Positions 33,360 to 43,080 of a DNA stretch of 64,000 nucleotides are shown here, piece after piece. The stretch is taken from positions 31,062 to 95,061 of the forward strand of contig NZ_JBGCUE010000015.1 of NCBI RefSeq assembly GCF_041102575.1. Direction: 5' to 3'. How positions within the stretch are numbered: position 1 is the stretch's first letter; each line of letters starts with the position of its first letter. Position numbers and translations under genes: made by a program. The notes below the pieces were generated by a model, which was not told the origin of the DNA, did no database searches, and was given only the letters and a program-made list of their open reading frames with translations. This DNA is from Tenuifilum sp. 4138str. Its GTDB lineage: Bacteria; Bacteroidota; Bacteroidia; Bacteroidales; Tenuifilaceae.

Positions 33360-34571
33360 CTATTCCTTAGCCCTGATTTTTATGCCCATAACCAGAACAT
33401 CGTCAACCTGTGTGTTGCTGCCCTTCCAGTCGTGAAATTTCTTTTCAAGAATTTCTTTCTGTTCAGTAAGCGGTTTTGAGCTTATTTGGCTAAGCAGGTT
33501 GTAAAACCTTTTCTTGGAAAACTTTTGCTGTTCAGTTCCTCCGAATTGATCCTTATAGCCATCGGAAAATAGATAAAATATATCATTATCCTGAACACTT
33601 ATGGAGTGATTGGTAAACGGTTTCTCTTCCTTGTAGGCTACTCCAACTGGCATTTTATCGGCATTAAACTCAAAGATCTGGTTATTTCTACTTAGCAAAA
33701 GGTTATTGTTTGCGCCGGCATACTCAACAATGCCTTGACGGGTGTGGAAAATACAAAGCTGTAAATCGAACCCATCGCGGGGGCCAGAGTCAAAGCTGGT
33801 TTGCTTAAGTGCCTCCTTGGTTTTGTTTCGCATGGTGTTTAAAAAGTCTGCAGCGTTACCGCTGAAGTTATAGCAGATTTCATTCATTAGCGATATTCCT
33901 AACATACTCATAAAAGCTCCTGGCACCCCATGACCGGTAGCATCGGCAGCAGCAAAGAATACCATGTCGTTTTGGTAGTATGTCCAGTAAAAATCACCGG
34001 AAACAATATCCTTGGGGATGTAAAGTATGAAGTAATCGGCAAAAAACTCCTTGAGCTGACTCTCAACAGGCAAAACTGCTTTCTGAATGTTTCGGGCATA
34101 GTTAATGCTCTGGATAATCTGATTTTTTTGAATTTCAATCATTTCCTTTTGGGCTACAACCCTTTCATTTTGTCTGATTAATTCATCGAGGCGGTTCTGG
34201 TATAGCCCAATTATGTATTGTCGCCACGAGGGGTACTTAACAAACCATGTGTTTGACAACTCCTTGGGAACCGGAATTATTTTTGATTTTTGCTTTGCCT
34301 TGGCATAGGTTATTGCCGGAGTATCAATCATAGCCGATGTAAACGAAACAATACAGGCTACTCCCGGTTTAACCTCATACAAATCGGCTTCATGTCCTTC
34401 GCTGTCGCGTGCAAAAACACGAACCGACCCTTCAACGCCCAAAGGTATATGCGATGCAACATTCCCGTGCATGGGTATCTCCATGCCAGCATCAATTTCC
34501 ATTACCGGCAACTGCTTAAGCTCGTTAACCAATGCCTCCTCAAATTCCGGGTAAAGGGCTTTTATTTCCAT
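33360..34571 (-). CDS. SpoIIE-type PP2C phosphatase with Crp-like N-terminal domain
   Basis: This 403-residue protein has residues ~1-125 resembling the cyclic-nucleotide-binding domain of Crp/Fnr regulators (MHGNVASHIPLGVEGSVRVF, then the ELSNTWFVKYPSWRQYI helix) but no DNA-binding helix. Next comes a coiled coil (~130-165) and a SpoIIE/PP2C serine phosphatase domain (~170-400) with metal-binding aspartates in SGDFYW, AADATGHGVPGAF and FSDGYKDQFGG. It probably senses a small ligand and dephosphorylates a protein, as in partner-switching systems. No anti-sigma or STAS gene is adjacent. A hairpin (33343-33365) overlaps its stop codon. Confidence 0.87.
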   Translation of the reverse strand: MEIKALYPEFEEALVNELKQLPVMEIDAGMEIPMHGNVASHIPLGVEGSVRVFARDSEGHEADLYEVKPGVACIVSFTSAMIDTPAITYAKAKQKSKIIPVPKELSNTWFVKYPSWRQYIIGLYQNRLDELIRQNERVVAQKEMIEIQKNQIIQSINYARNIQKAVLPVESQLKEFFADYFILYIPKDIVSGDFYWTYYQNDMVFFAAADATGHGVPGAFMSMLGISLMNEICYNFSGNAADFLNTMRNKTKEALKQTSFDSGPRDGFDLQLCIFHTRQGIVEYAGANNNLLLSRNNQIFEFNADKMPVGVAYKEEKPFTNHSISVQDNDIFYLFSDGYKDQFGGTEQQKFSKKRFYNLLSQISSKPLTEQKEILEKKFHDWKGSNTQVDDVLVMGIKIRAKE

Positions 34572-34633
34572 GGCGCATTTTTTTATGTAAGTTATTAATT
34601 TATTAGGGAATAACGAGTTTTTTAGCCTGATAT

Positions 34634-35485
34634 TTACTCCTTAGCATTTGCAAACTTCATTAGCATCTTAATTTCCTCAGCCCAGCGCGACTCATCGGGT
34701 GTTTCAAGGATAATTGGGATTCCATTAAAGCGTGGGTCGGTCATAATGAGCCGGAAAGGCTCAATTCCCAAAAGGCCATCGCCAATGTTCTCATGGCGAT
34801 CTACACGGCTGCCTAGCCCTTTTTTGGTGTCGTTAAGGTGAATGCCCTTAAGGAATTTAAAACCAATCACCCTATCGAAATGGCTAAAGGTTTTGGCAAA
34901 AGCTTCGGGTGTCGATATATCGTATCCGGCCGTAAAGGCATGGCATGTGTCAATACAAACTCCAACACGCGATTGGTCGTTAACGTGGTCGATAATAAAC
35001 CTTATTTGCTCAAAGGTGTAGCCAAGGTTACTTCCCTGCCCCGACGTGTTTTCAATTATCGCCGTTACTCCTTGTGTGCGCTCCAAAGCCATATTAATTG
35101 ATTCGGCAATGAGCAAAAGGCTCTCCTCTTCTGAAATTTTATTCAAATGGCTACCCGGATGAAAGTTAAGCCTATCGAGGCCAAGCTGCTGGCAACGCAC
35201 CATTTCATCGAGAAATGCATTGCGCGATTTTTCTAGCGCATCGCTATCGGGGTTACCAAGGTTAATAAGGTAACTATCGTGTGGTAGAATTTGTGAGGGT
35301 GTGTAGCCATACTTCTCACGGTTTGCTTTAAAAGTATCAATGCTTTTCTGGGTGAGTGGCGGTGCTTCCCATTGGCGTTGGTTCTTTGTAAAAAGTGCAA
35401 ACGCTGTGGCTCCTATAATATGGGCATTTACGGGGGCGTTCTCAACCCCACCTGCCGCACTTACATGGGCTCCAATAAACTTCAT
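34634..35485 (-). CDS. nfo: Endonuclease IV (deoxyribonuclease IV)
   Basis: This 283-residue AP endonuclease of base-excision repair starts at ATG 35485 ([13 protein letters not shown]); the frame extends 9 codons upstream without support. Zinc-binding motifs are all present: [41 protein letters not shown], and [20 protein letters not shown]. Length matches the family. It lies 62 bases upstream of the phosphatase gene on the same strand and is divergent from the small conserved gene at 35589. Confidence 0.95.
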   Translation of the reverse strand: MKFIGAHVSAAGGVENAPVNAHIIGATAFALFTKNQRQWEAPPLTQKSIDTFKANREKYGYTPSQILPHDSYLINLGNPDSDALEKSRNAFLDEMVRCQQLGLDRLNFHPGSHLNKISEEESLLLIAESINMALERTQGVTAIIENTSGQGSNLGYTFEQIRFIIDHVNDQSRVGVCIDTCHAFTAGYDISTPEAFAKTFSHFDRVIGFKFLKGIHLNDTKKGLGSRVDRHENIGDGLLGIEPFRLIMTDPRFNGIPIILETPDESRWAEEIKMLMKFANAKE

Positions 35486-35559
35486 GACAGTAATGTTGAA
35501 ATGGTTCATCAATTTGCGTAAATTTACTCAATAAACAAAGACTTTGAGTTTGCGTTCAC

Positions 35560-35567
35560 TATCTTTG
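35560..35567 (+). promoter_or_regulatory. Possible -7 box for the 35589 gene
   Basis: TATCTTTG matches TAnnTTTG and ends 21 nt before the ATG at 35589. A properly spaced -33 element is not clear (TTTG occurs only 8-14 nt upstream). Confidence 0.4.
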
Positions 35568-35588
35568 TAAAAATTGAATTTTATATAC

Positions 35589-35951
35589 ATGGATAGCTTA
35601 ACAGGGAAATGGACATTTTCTGAGGAGTTTGAGTGCGGTACCGATAAGGGTTTTGCCTTTCTGGAGCAAAAAGGTGATCTTATTGTTGGATACCTGGAGT
35701 ACGAAGAGTGTATTGAGGATGAAGAGCCATTCATGGTAAGGCAAATTGTTGAGGGTAACGTTCATGGTCACACTATTGTTCTAAAAGGCGTGGAAGTGAT
35801 GCACCCCGATGGGACTCCCATTCTGAATTACAATCTCGATGTGCTTGAGGGTACTTACACCCATGAAAAAAAGATTGTGGGTCACAGCTACGATTCCGAG
35901 GATGTTTGCGGGGTATTTGTGATGACAAGAGTAGTTGGAGAAGAATTGTAA
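35589..35951 (+). CDS. Small conserved protein, function unknown
   Basis: This 120-residue acidic cytosolic protein starts at ATG 35589, which gives a clean MDSLTGKWTF start; an upstream ATG at 35574 is less likely because it would lie at the expected transcription start. It looks like a single small beta-barrel: GKWTF, VGYLEYEE, GHTIVLKGVEV, GTYTHEKKIVGHSYD. I do not recognise the family. It is followed by queD after 111 bases. Confidence 0.7.
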   Translation: MDSLTGKWTFSEEFECGTDKGFAFLEQKGDLIVGYLEYEECIEDEEPFMVRQIVEGNVHGHTIVLKGVEVMHPDGTPILNYNLDVLEGTYTHEKKIVGHSYDSEDVCGVFVMTRVVGEEL

Positions 35952-36062
35952 ACGTTGGGGAAAGGAATATTTTTAACATTTAACCTAAAACCCCATAAAT
36001 CGCATCAACACCACGAACCTTAAACCTTTAACTTTTAACTTTTAACTTGTAAACTTACCCAT

Positions 36063-36509
36063 ATGCCAAAAATCCGTTTAACCAAAGAGTTTCGGTTTGA
36101 GATGGCCCATGCCCTTGAGGGCTACGACGGCCTTTGCCGACACATGCACGGTCATTCCTACATACTTGCGGTTACCGTTATTGGTGAGCCTATCGATAAA
36201 CAAGGGCACCCAAAGCTGGGTATGGTTATGGATTTTGGCGACCTAAAACGCATAGTTAACCCCCTAATTGTTGATAGGTTTGACCATGCTGTGGCCGTAA
36301 TGGCCAATACACCAACGCATGCAAAGCTTAGGGAGGCCGGTTTCAATCGTATTGAGGCCTTGCCATTCCAACCCACCTGTGAGAATATGATTCAATACTT
36401 TGCTGAAATTATAAAGGCTAATCTTCCGGTTAATGTAACACTACATCACCTAAAACTTAACGAGACTGCCACATCGTATGCCGAATGGTATGCAACCGAC
36501 AACCTGTAA
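36063..36509 (+). CDS. queD: 6-pyruvoyl-tetrahydropterin synthase family (QueD-like)
   Basis: This 148-residue PTPS/QueD-family enzyme should make 6-carboxytetrahydropterin from dihydroneopterin triphosphate in queuosine (preQ0) synthesis. Zinc ligands are in MAHAL (His16) and HMHGHSY, the catalytic Cys in GLCRHMHGH, and the conserved GMVMDFGDLK, DRFDHA and LNETATSYAEW motifs are present. No other queuosine genes are in the window, so a pterin role cannot be ruled out. A short run of TTTAACTT repeats lies just upstream (36022-36055). Confidence 0.88.
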   Translation: MPKIRLTKEFRFEMAHALEGYDGLCRHMHGHSYILAVTVIGEPIDKQGHPKLGMVMDFGDLKRIVNPLIVDRFDHAVAVMANTPTHAKLREAGFNRIEALPFQPTCENMIQYFAEIIKANLPVNVTLHHLKLNETATSYAEWYATDNL

Positions 36510-36524
36510 CTGTTTACCAAAACC

Positions 36525-39296
36525 ATGAAAAAACGCCTGCTATTGCTCGATGCTTATGCCCTAATTTACAGGGCATACTATGCCTTTATCAATCGCCCAA
36601 TGCGTAACAGCAAGGGAATGAACACATCGGCTATTTACGGTTTTATCAGGGCCACACTCGATGCTATCAAAAAGTTTAACCCTACCCATGTGGCGGTAGC
36701 ATTCGATGTATCGGGAAAAACCTTCAGGAACGATATTTACCCCGATTACAAAGCCCAGCGCGATGAAACGCCTGAGGATATTAGGGCATCGGTTCCTGTT
36801 ATTAAAAACCTTTTAAACGCACTTAACATTCCAATTATTGAAAAGGAGGGCTTTGAGGCCGACGATGTTATTGGCACACTTGCCACAAAGGCAAACCCCA
36901 AGGAGTTTGAGGTGATAATGATGACTCCCGATAAAGACTACGGTCAACTTTTAAGCGAGAACATTATTATTGCCAAGCCTGGTAGGAGTGGAAACGAGAT
37001 GGAGATTGTTACTGCAGAGCAATTCTGTAAGGATTACGATATCCAAGATCCAAAGCAATTTATCGATATTCTTGCCCTTTGGGGCGATGCCTCCGATAAT
37101 ATCAAGGGTGTTAACAAGGTGGGTGAGAAAACCGCTGCTAAGCTAATTTCCCAGTTTGGGAGCATCGATAACCTACTTCAAAATCTCGATAAGCTTAGCC
37201 TGGCACAAAGGGAGAACTTTGAGGCTGCACTTAACATTATTCCGCTTAACCGTAAGCTGGTAAGTATTGTTACCAATATCGACCTCAACGTTGATATTGA
37301 AAACGACCTTGCCGTGAAATCGCCAAAAACCCATGAGCTAGTGCCAATACTGGAGGATCTGGAGTTTAGGTCGATGCTCAAGGAGTTTACTGCAACGCCA
37401 AAAGCGGAAAAGCCACAGTACGTCCAGGGCTCGCTGTTCGATATGCCTGCAGCCGAAACACCAAAGCCAGCCATTAACCTCAAAACCATTAACGATTTTG
37501 AGGTTGATTACCGCATTGCGCAAACCCCAGAGGAACGTAGAATTTTGATTAAAGAACTGCAAAATTCCAGTGAGTTTGCATTCGATACCGAGACAACTGG
37601 GCTTGACCCAATATCGGCTGAGCTGGTTGGCTTATCGTTTGCCATTTCGCCGCGTAAGGCTTGGTGGGTTCCCGTACCATCGGATCAAAACCAGGCAAAA
37701 GAGGTGGTTAAGGAGTTTGCCAATGTATTTGGTACCGAAACCATTGCCAAGGTAGGACAGAACATTAAGTTCGATATGCAGGTGCTGCTAAGCTATGGAA
37801 TTGAAATTAAGGGACACCTTTACGATACCATGCTTGCCCATTACCTGTTAGAACCCGATTCGCGCCATAATCTCGATTACCTTTCCGAAATCTACCTGAG
37901 CTACAAGCCTATTAGCATTGAGGAACTTATTGGGAAGAAGGGTTCCAAGCAGGGTAGCATGCGAAACGTTGAGGCTTCACTAATTACCCGATATGCCTGC
38001 GAGGATGCCGATTTAGCTTTGCAGCTCAAGCATGTACTGTTCTATAAGCTCGAGGAGCAGGGCTTAACCAATCTGTATTTTGCCCTTGAAGCACCGCTAG
38101 TTGAGGTGCTTACTTACATGGAGCGCAATGGTGTATCGCTCGACACCAAAAGCTTAAAGGATTACGGGGAGATTCTCTCAGCGCAGCTGGTTGAGCTCGA
38201 AAGCGTGATACGCCAAATGGCCGGAGTGCCTGATTTGAATATCTCATCGCCCAAACAGCTTGGCGAGGTTCTATTTGAAAAGCTTAAGATATCGTCCGAT
38301 GCCAAGCTTACCAAAACCAAGCAGTACTCAACCAACGAGGAGGAACTCCAGAAGTATATCGATGCCCATCCTATTGTTACCAAAATATTGGAGTTTAGAG
38401 GCATAAAGAAATTGCTTTCAACCTATATCGAAACCCTACCCACGCTGGTAAATCCAAAAACTGGGAAAATACACACTTCGTTCAATCAAGCGGTGGCTTC
38501 AACCGGAAGGTTAAGCTCTAACAATCCTAACCTACAAAATATTCCCATACGCGATGAGAACGGGCGGGAGATTCGGAAGGCTTTTATTCCATCGCCAGGC
38601 GATTACCTGCTACTATCAGCCGACTACTCCCAAATAGAGTTGCGCCTTATGGCGCATATGAGTGCCGACCCCGCCATGCTCGAGGCTTTTGAAAAAGGGC
38701 AGGATATTCACGCTGCAACCGCAGCAAAAATATTCAGGATACCCCTGAATGAGGTTACTGCAGACCAACGCCGGAAGGCAAAAACAGCCAACTTTGGAAT
38801 GATATACGGCATATCAGCGTTTGGCTTATCGCAGCGGTTAGGTATTTCAAGAACCGAAGCAAAGGAGCTGATTGATGGCTACTTCACAACCTACAAGGGA
38901 GTGAAGGAGTACATGGAAAAATGCGTATCGCAGGCTCGTGAGCGGGGATGGGTTGAAACCATTTTTGGACGTAAGCGCTACCTGCCCGATATCAACTCAA
39001 ACAACCAGGTGGTTCGTGGGCTTGCTGAGCGGAACGCAATTAATGCTCCCATTCAGGGCTCGGCCGCCGATATCATCAAAATGGCGATGATTAGAATTCA
39101 CGACGAGTTCAAGAGTGGCAAGCTAAAGTCCAAAATGATAATTCAGGTACACGACGAGTTGGTATTCGATGTTTACCGCCCAGAGCTAGATGAGGTAAAA
39201 GCAATTGTAAAGAAATGCATGGAGGGTGCAGCCACACTAAGCGTTCCGCTGGAGGTGGAGATTGGTACTGGCAGCAACTGGCTTGAGGCGCACTAG
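36525..39296 (+). CDS. polA: DNA polymerase I
   Basis: This 923-residue repair and Okazaki-fragment polymerase has a 5'-3' exonuclease domain (1-~300; LLLDAYALIYRAYYAF, FEADDVIGTLA, SDNIKGVNKVGEKTA), an active-looking 3'-5' exonuclease domain (~340-520; FAFDTETTGLDP with the DxE pair and YACEDADLAL), and a family A polymerase domain with LLSADYSQIELRLMAH, the O-helix RRKAKTANFGMIYG and QVHDELVFDV. It starts 16 bases after queD. Its stop codon overlaps the convergent dusB stop by 4 bases. Confidence 0.97.
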   Translation: MKKRLLLLDAYALIYRAYYAFINRPMRNSKGMNTSAIYGFIRATLDAIKKFNPTHVAVAFDVSGKTFRNDIYPDYKAQRDETPEDIRASVPVIKNLLNALNIPIIEKEGFEADDVIGTLATKANPKEFEVIMMTPDKDYGQLLSENIIIAKPGRSGNEMEIVTAEQFCKDYDIQDPKQFIDILALWGDASDNIKGVNKVGEKTAAKLISQFGSIDNLLQNLDKLSLAQRENFEAALNIIPLNRKLVSIVTNIDLNVDIENDLAVKSPKTHELVPILEDLEFRSMLKEFTATPKAEKPQYVQGSLFDMPAAETPKPAINLKTINDFEVDYRIAQTPEERRILIKELQNSSEFAFDTETTGLDPISAELVGLSFAISPRKAWWVPVPSDQNQAKEVVKEFANVFGTETIAKVGQNIKFDMQVLLSYGIEIKGHLYDTMLAHYLLEPDSRHNLDYLSEIYLSYKPISIEELIGKKGSKQGSMRNVEASLITRYACEDADLALQLKHVLFYKLEEQGLTNLYFALEAPLVEVLTYMERNGVSLDTKSLKDYGEILSAQLVELESVIRQMAGVPDLNISSPKQLGEVLFEKLKISSDAKLTKTKQYSTNEEELQKYIDAHPIVTKILEFRGIKKLLSTYIETLPTLVNPKTGKIHTSFNQAVASTGRLSSNNPNLQNIPIRDENGREIRKAFIPSPGDYLLLSADYSQIELRLMAHMSADPAMLEAFEKGQDIHAATAAKIFRIPLNEVTADQRRKAKTANFGMIYGISAFGLSQRLGISRTEAKELIDGYFTTYKGVKEYMEKCVSQARERGWVETIFGRKRYLPDINSNNQVVRGLAERNAINAPIQGSAADIIKMAMIRIHDEFKSGKLKSKMIIQVHDELVFDVYRPELDEVKAIVKKCMEGAATLSVPLEVEIGTGSNWLEAH

Positions 39297-40321
39297 TCTT
39301 GCTTGTCGGCCCAGGGCGAGGGATTAATGGACTCGTCAACCACATATTCGCCATAGCGTTCAGCTATTAGGCTTAGGAGTGAGTAAACCTCATCGGGGTT
39401 AAGTGTGGTTAGTAGTTTTAGCCTGATATCCTTGAAGTGTGGTAATCCTTTAAAGTATGAACCAAAATGCCTTCGCATTTCGAGCATTCCGGTTTTGGCT
39501 CCTTTAACCTGCAGCGAACGCTCAAAGTGCAAGCGGGCAATTTCAACCTTTTCAGCGGTAGAGAGGGGTTTCATAAGCTCACCGGTTTTAAGGTAATGCT
39601 TCACCTCAGCAAAAATCCATGGACGACCATAGGTGGCGCGCCCAATCATAATTCCATCAACCCCGTAACGGGTAAACATCTCCTTGGCCTTAATTGGACT
39701 ATCAATATCGCCGTTGCCTATAACGGGAATGTGCATCCGAGGATTACTCTTAACCTCACCAATGAGTGTCCAATCGGCTTTGCCGGTGTAAAGTTGAGCG
39801 CGGGTGCGGCCATGAATGGTAATGGCCTTTATCCCAACATCCTGAAGGCGTTCAGCAATTTCAACAATATTTTTCGATTGGTCGTCCCAACCCAAGCGGG
39901 TTTTAACTGTAACTGGCAAATGGGTAGCCTCCACAATTCGGCGAGTCATCTCAACCATTTTGGGAACATCGCGCATCATACCTGAGCCTGCGCCGCGGTT
40001 GGCAATCTTTTTAACCGGGCATCCAAAGTTTATGTCAATAACATCGGGGTTTGCCTCGGTAGCAACCCGGGCAGCCTCAACCATGCTCTCAATTATATGG
40101 CCGTAAAGCTGAATGCCAATGGGTCGTTCGTAATCGTAAATGGTTAGTTTTGCTACGCTGCTCCCAGCATCGCGGATAAGCCCATCGGCATTAATAAACT
40201 CAGTATACATCATATCGGCACCAAAGTGTTTGCACATATAACGGAACGATGGGTCGGTTACATCCTCCATGGGAGCCAGTAACACTGGTTTATCGCCTAA
40301 ATCAATATTCCCTATTTTCAT
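39293..40321 (-). CDS. dusB: tRNA-dihydrouridine synthase, DusB type
   Basis: This 342-residue FMN enzyme reduces uridine in the tRNA D-loop. The start is ATG 40321 (MKIGNIDLGDKPVLLAPMEDV); 10 upstream codons in frame are not family-like. Present are APMEDVTDPSFR, the catalytic Cys motif NFGCPVKKI, GSGMMRDVPKM, VKTRLGWD, TIHGRTRAQLYTGKADW and the flavin-binding GNGDI and IGRATYGRPW. The C-terminus overlaps the polA stop. Confidence 0.94.
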   Translation of the reverse strand: MKIGNIDLGDKPVLLAPMEDVTDPSFRYMCKHFGADMMYTEFINADGLIRDAGSSVAKLTIYDYERPIGIQLYGHIIESMVEAARVATEANPDVIDINFGCPVKKIANRGAGSGMMRDVPKMVEMTRRIVEATHLPVTVKTRLGWDDQSKNIVEIAERLQDVGIKAITIHGRTRAQLYTGKADWTLIGEVKSNPRMHIPVIGNGDIDSPIKAKEMFTRYGVDGIMIGRATYGRPWIFAEVKHYLKTGELMKPLSTAEKVEIARLHFERSLQVKGAKTGMLEMRRHFGSYFKGLPHFKDIRLKLLTTLNPDEVYSLLSLIAERYGEYVVDESINPSPWADKQD

Positions 40322-40416
40322 CCATTTGATTTTGCCATGCAAAAATATCAAAAGAAAACTGTTAAAGGCTTTGTTGAAAGCTGATATGAATTACTTTTGT
40401 AAAAATTTTTTAGTTT

Positions 40417-41334
40417 ATGGAATATGGGTCTTTTGAATCAAAATCATTTATTGGAAAGATGGTGATTTTTGGAGCAATCATTTTTGTTAGCTCCACGTTT
40501 TTTTCGTTAATTGGAATATTGCTTCTAGGCTTAATGTATGGTGCATCGGGAGTGCAGGTTGTTTTAGGAAACAACCTAACTAATTTAAATGCTCTAAAGC
40601 TAATACAAATTCTACAAACCACAGGAATTTTTATTATACCAGCCATTCTATCGGCCTTTCTTTTTTCCAAAAAACCATGGAGTTACCTATGCTTTGAAAA
40701 GGTGAAATTCCAAACAATACTCAAAACATTTATTATAGTACTTATCTCGCTTCCGGCCATAAACCTTTTGGCATCTATCAACCAGCTGATTCCCATGAGC
40801 GACTGGATGGTAGAGATGGAAAGGAAGGCAGAGGCTATTACAAAGGCCTTTCTGTTAACCGGTAGTATTTGGGCTTACCTGGTTAATATATTGATGATTG
40901 CCATCCTCCCCGCAGTAGGTGAGGAACTCATTTTCCGGGGAATCCTTCAGCGGAGGCTAGTTGAGTATACGCGCTCGCGATGGGTTGGTATTTTGCTTGC
41001 GGCTGCGCTGTTTAGCGCTATACACATGCAGTTTCAAGGTTTTATACCCCGTTTTGCGCTGGGCGTTGCATTTGGTTACCTGCTTGAGGTTACAGGTAGT
41101 ATATGGGTTCCCATAGCTGCGCATTTCTTTAACAATGCCATTGCCGCCACAGGTTATATGCTTATGGGTATGGGTGCGGCCGATAAGAGAATTGAAAATA
41201 TTGGTGGTATATATGACCTTTGGATACTTGGGCTTGTTAGCCTGATAGCAACTTCGCTGCTTATAGCAAGCATTAAAAGGGAGTTTGAACGGGAAAGCGA
41301 ACTAAAACAGACGGGGGATAGCGTTATCGAGTAG
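40417..41334 (+). CDS. CPBP family intramembrane metalloprotease
   Basis: This 305-residue polytopic membrane protein of the CPBP (Abi/Rce1-like) family has the catalytic motifs GEELIFRGILQRR (~171-184), SAIHMQF (~207) and HFFNNAIAA (~238). Members cleave prenylated or other membrane substrates, or act in immunity to peptides; the substrate here is unknown. A free-standing promoter is likely, as dusB is divergent. The 3' end overlaps the convergent gene at 41302 by 33 bases. Confidence 0.88.
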   Translation: MEYGSFESKSFIGKMVIFGAIIFVSSTFFSLIGILLLGLMYGASGVQVVLGNNLTNLNALKLIQILQTTGIFIIPAILSAFLFSKKPWSYLCFEKVKFQTILKTFIIVLISLPAINLLASINQLIPMSDWMVEMERKAEAITKAFLLTGSIWAYLVNILMIAILPAVGEELIFRGILQRRLVEYTRSRWVGILLAAALFSAIHMQFQGFIPRFALGVAFGYLLEVTGSIWVPIAAHFFNNAIAATGYMLMGMGAADKRIENIGGIYDLWILGLVSLIATSLLIASIKREFERESELKQTGDSVIE

Positions 41335-42033
41335 CGATAACCCCTTTATCTCGTTTTTTCTATAAACGTAAACTAAACCGTAAGCGGTTGCCTTTTCCCT
41401 GCGTTCCTCATCCGAGAGGTCTTTGAAGTGTTCCTCCACTTCGTTCCAGATGGTTAGGATTATTTCATCGGCTTTTTTACGGAGTTCATTCAGCTCATTA
41501 AGCATGCGCTGGGTATTGTGTTGGAGCACTTTTTGGTAGTTATAGGCTTCAAGAAACTGGTCGTAGCGCACCTTAACAACAGCAATAGTGGGGTTGGTAA
41601 TTGGTGTCATCCCTTTACGGGTGCGTGCCATTTCACCCTCAATTATCTTTTTGCCCCATTCTATAAGGTCTTTTTCAGTATTGAGTGAGGGTAGTTTTGA
41701 CTCATCAATATCCATACCGTAATGTTCTCGTACTGCAGGCTGTAGTTCACCCCGGGCAATGGCCATGTTTACTACCTGAATAAAATGCGAAAGATACAAC
41801 CTAGCCTTTTTTACCAGTTGCTGGTAATCCTTACTTCGTTCAACCTGAGTATCGTATGCAGCTTTATAGTGCGCTATAGCCTTTTCGAATGAGTTTATGA
41901 ATAGTTCAACCTTTGAAAATGTTGCCTGCGAAAAGGCTAATTCCTGTGGGTGGGTATTTTTACCCATTTTATAAGCAGCTTTAAGCGCGCGAAGGCGAGC
42001 GCTATCGGTGTTGGGTAATCGGCGGTAGGGCAT
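41302..42033 (-). CDS. Helical protein of unknown function
   Basis: This protein has 243 residues from ATG 42033 (MPYRRLPNTDSARLRALK); the open frame runs to 42111 but the added N-terminus looks like random coding of an AT-rich leader. The protein is almost wholly alpha-helical with many charged residues and coiled-coil potential (LNELNELRKKADEIILTIWNEVEE). I recognise no domain. Its last ten codons overlap the end of the CPBP gene on the opposite strand. Confidence 0.7.
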   Translation of the reverse strand: MPYRRLPNTDSARLRALKAAYKMGKNTHPQELAFSQATFSKVELFINSFEKAIAHYKAAYDTQVERSKDYQQLVKKARLYLSHFIQVVNMAIARGELQPAVREHYGMDIDESKLPSLNTEKDLIEWGKKIIEGEMARTRKGMTPITNPTIAVVKVRYDQFLEAYNYQKVLQHNTQRMLNELNELRKKADEIILTIWNEVEEHFKDLSDEERREKATAYGLVYVYRKNEIKGLSLLDNAIPRLF

Positions 42034-42393
42034 GGCACTAACAATTTTGTTTTGCACTGAACGATAAAAGCTTATCACTTGCGAATATAATCTAAGAAAT
42101 GAAAAAATCAACTCTATTCGCTAAAAAAAATTAAGGGAATTTAGCTAAAAATAAGCAACTTACTCTGGAAGGCCTATTTTATGGGCTTTTTTAATTATAT
42201 TTTTCTACATGAAAAATTTCTTACGAAAACGTCAAGTGATTTTTTAATTGACGAATTCCTCTCAAAAAGTTTCCGCTTTCCCATTCTAATAGCCCGGTTG
42301 AATTTGTCAATTCAAGACAATTTGAATAAAGTATTGACAAAAACAAAGTATTGATTTAACTTGCTCAAAAGTTTCGATACTGTCCCAAAAAGG
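42034..42393. other. AT-rich divergent intergenic region
   Basis: About 360 bases between divergent genes. It holds two copies of AAAGTATTGA (42328-42337 and 42345-42354, 17-bp period), possibly an operator before the 42394 gene. No ORF or RNA gene is seen. Confidence 0.45.
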
Positions 42394-43080
42394 ATGAATA
42401 AAAAATACATTGCGATTTTATTCAGGTTACTGGTTTATGCGCTAATGCTTCAAGCATGTAAAATTGCCTATGTACCAAATACCTTCAACAGCCCTTTGCT
42501 CCGAAATAAGGGTGATGCTCAGTTCAATGTTTGGGGTGGTTCATCTGGCCTGGAGGCTCAAGCTGCAGCTGCAGTAACCGATAATATTGGACTGATGGTT
42601 AATGGACAATTTCAACAGGATAAAAAGGTTGAGAACGATATTGAGGTTACTGAAAAGTGGAAGTTAGTTGAAGGAGCCATTGGCTACACCGAACGTTTTA
42701 GCGACATGGGTATATTTGAAATCTATGCGGGAGGAGGTGTTGGACAAGTTCCTGCCAAGTTCAGGAATATTACCTGGGACGGGCCACCCGATATTACCTT
42801 TAACCGATGGTTCATACAACCCGCTTTGGGTTTCTGTAACGACTGGCTCGATTTCAGCGTGGTAAACCGACTGTCGTTGGTTGACATTAGTCCACAAAAA
42901 AACTGGTTCTATGAACCTGGAATTGTGGGTAAGATTGGTTACAAGCGTATTAGACTTGTGGGATGTTTTGGTTTTTCATTCCCGCTCCGTGGCCACGATA
43001 AACGGTACTGGGATAATCAATTTGTAACCATTTCGGTTGGGTTGCATGTAAACTTCGGGAAGCGAATCCTTGAGGACTAG
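42394..43080 (+). CDS. Lipoprotein with outer-membrane barrel-like features
   Basis: This 228-residue protein starts at ATG 42394; the in-frame TTG at 42361 is upstream of a clean signal peptide. It has a lipoprotein-type signal ending MLQAC (Cys22). The mature part has alternating beta strands with glycine and aromatic residues (AQFNVWGGSSGLEAQAAAAV, FVTISVGLHVNFGKR), like small barrel or barrel-like envelope proteins of Bacteroidota. No named family is recognised. Its stop overlaps the purN stop by 4 bases. Confidence 0.7.
   Translation: MNKKYIAILFRLLVYALMLQACKIAYVPNTFNSPLLRNKGDAQFNVWGGSSGLEAQAAAAVTDNIGLMVNGQFQQDKKVENDIEVTEKWKLVEGAIGYTERFSDMGIFEIYAGGGVGQVPAKFRNITWDGPPDITFNRWFIQPALGFCNDWLDFSVVNRLSLVDISPQKNWFYEPGIVGKIGYKRIRLVGCFGFSFPLRGHDKRYWDNQFVTISVGLHVNFGKRILED

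Noticed and set aside
36022..36055. TTTAACTT runs before queD as a CRISPR-like or iteron array
   Set aside because: Units are only 7-8 bases without spacers and with drift; ordinary AT-rich microrepeat.
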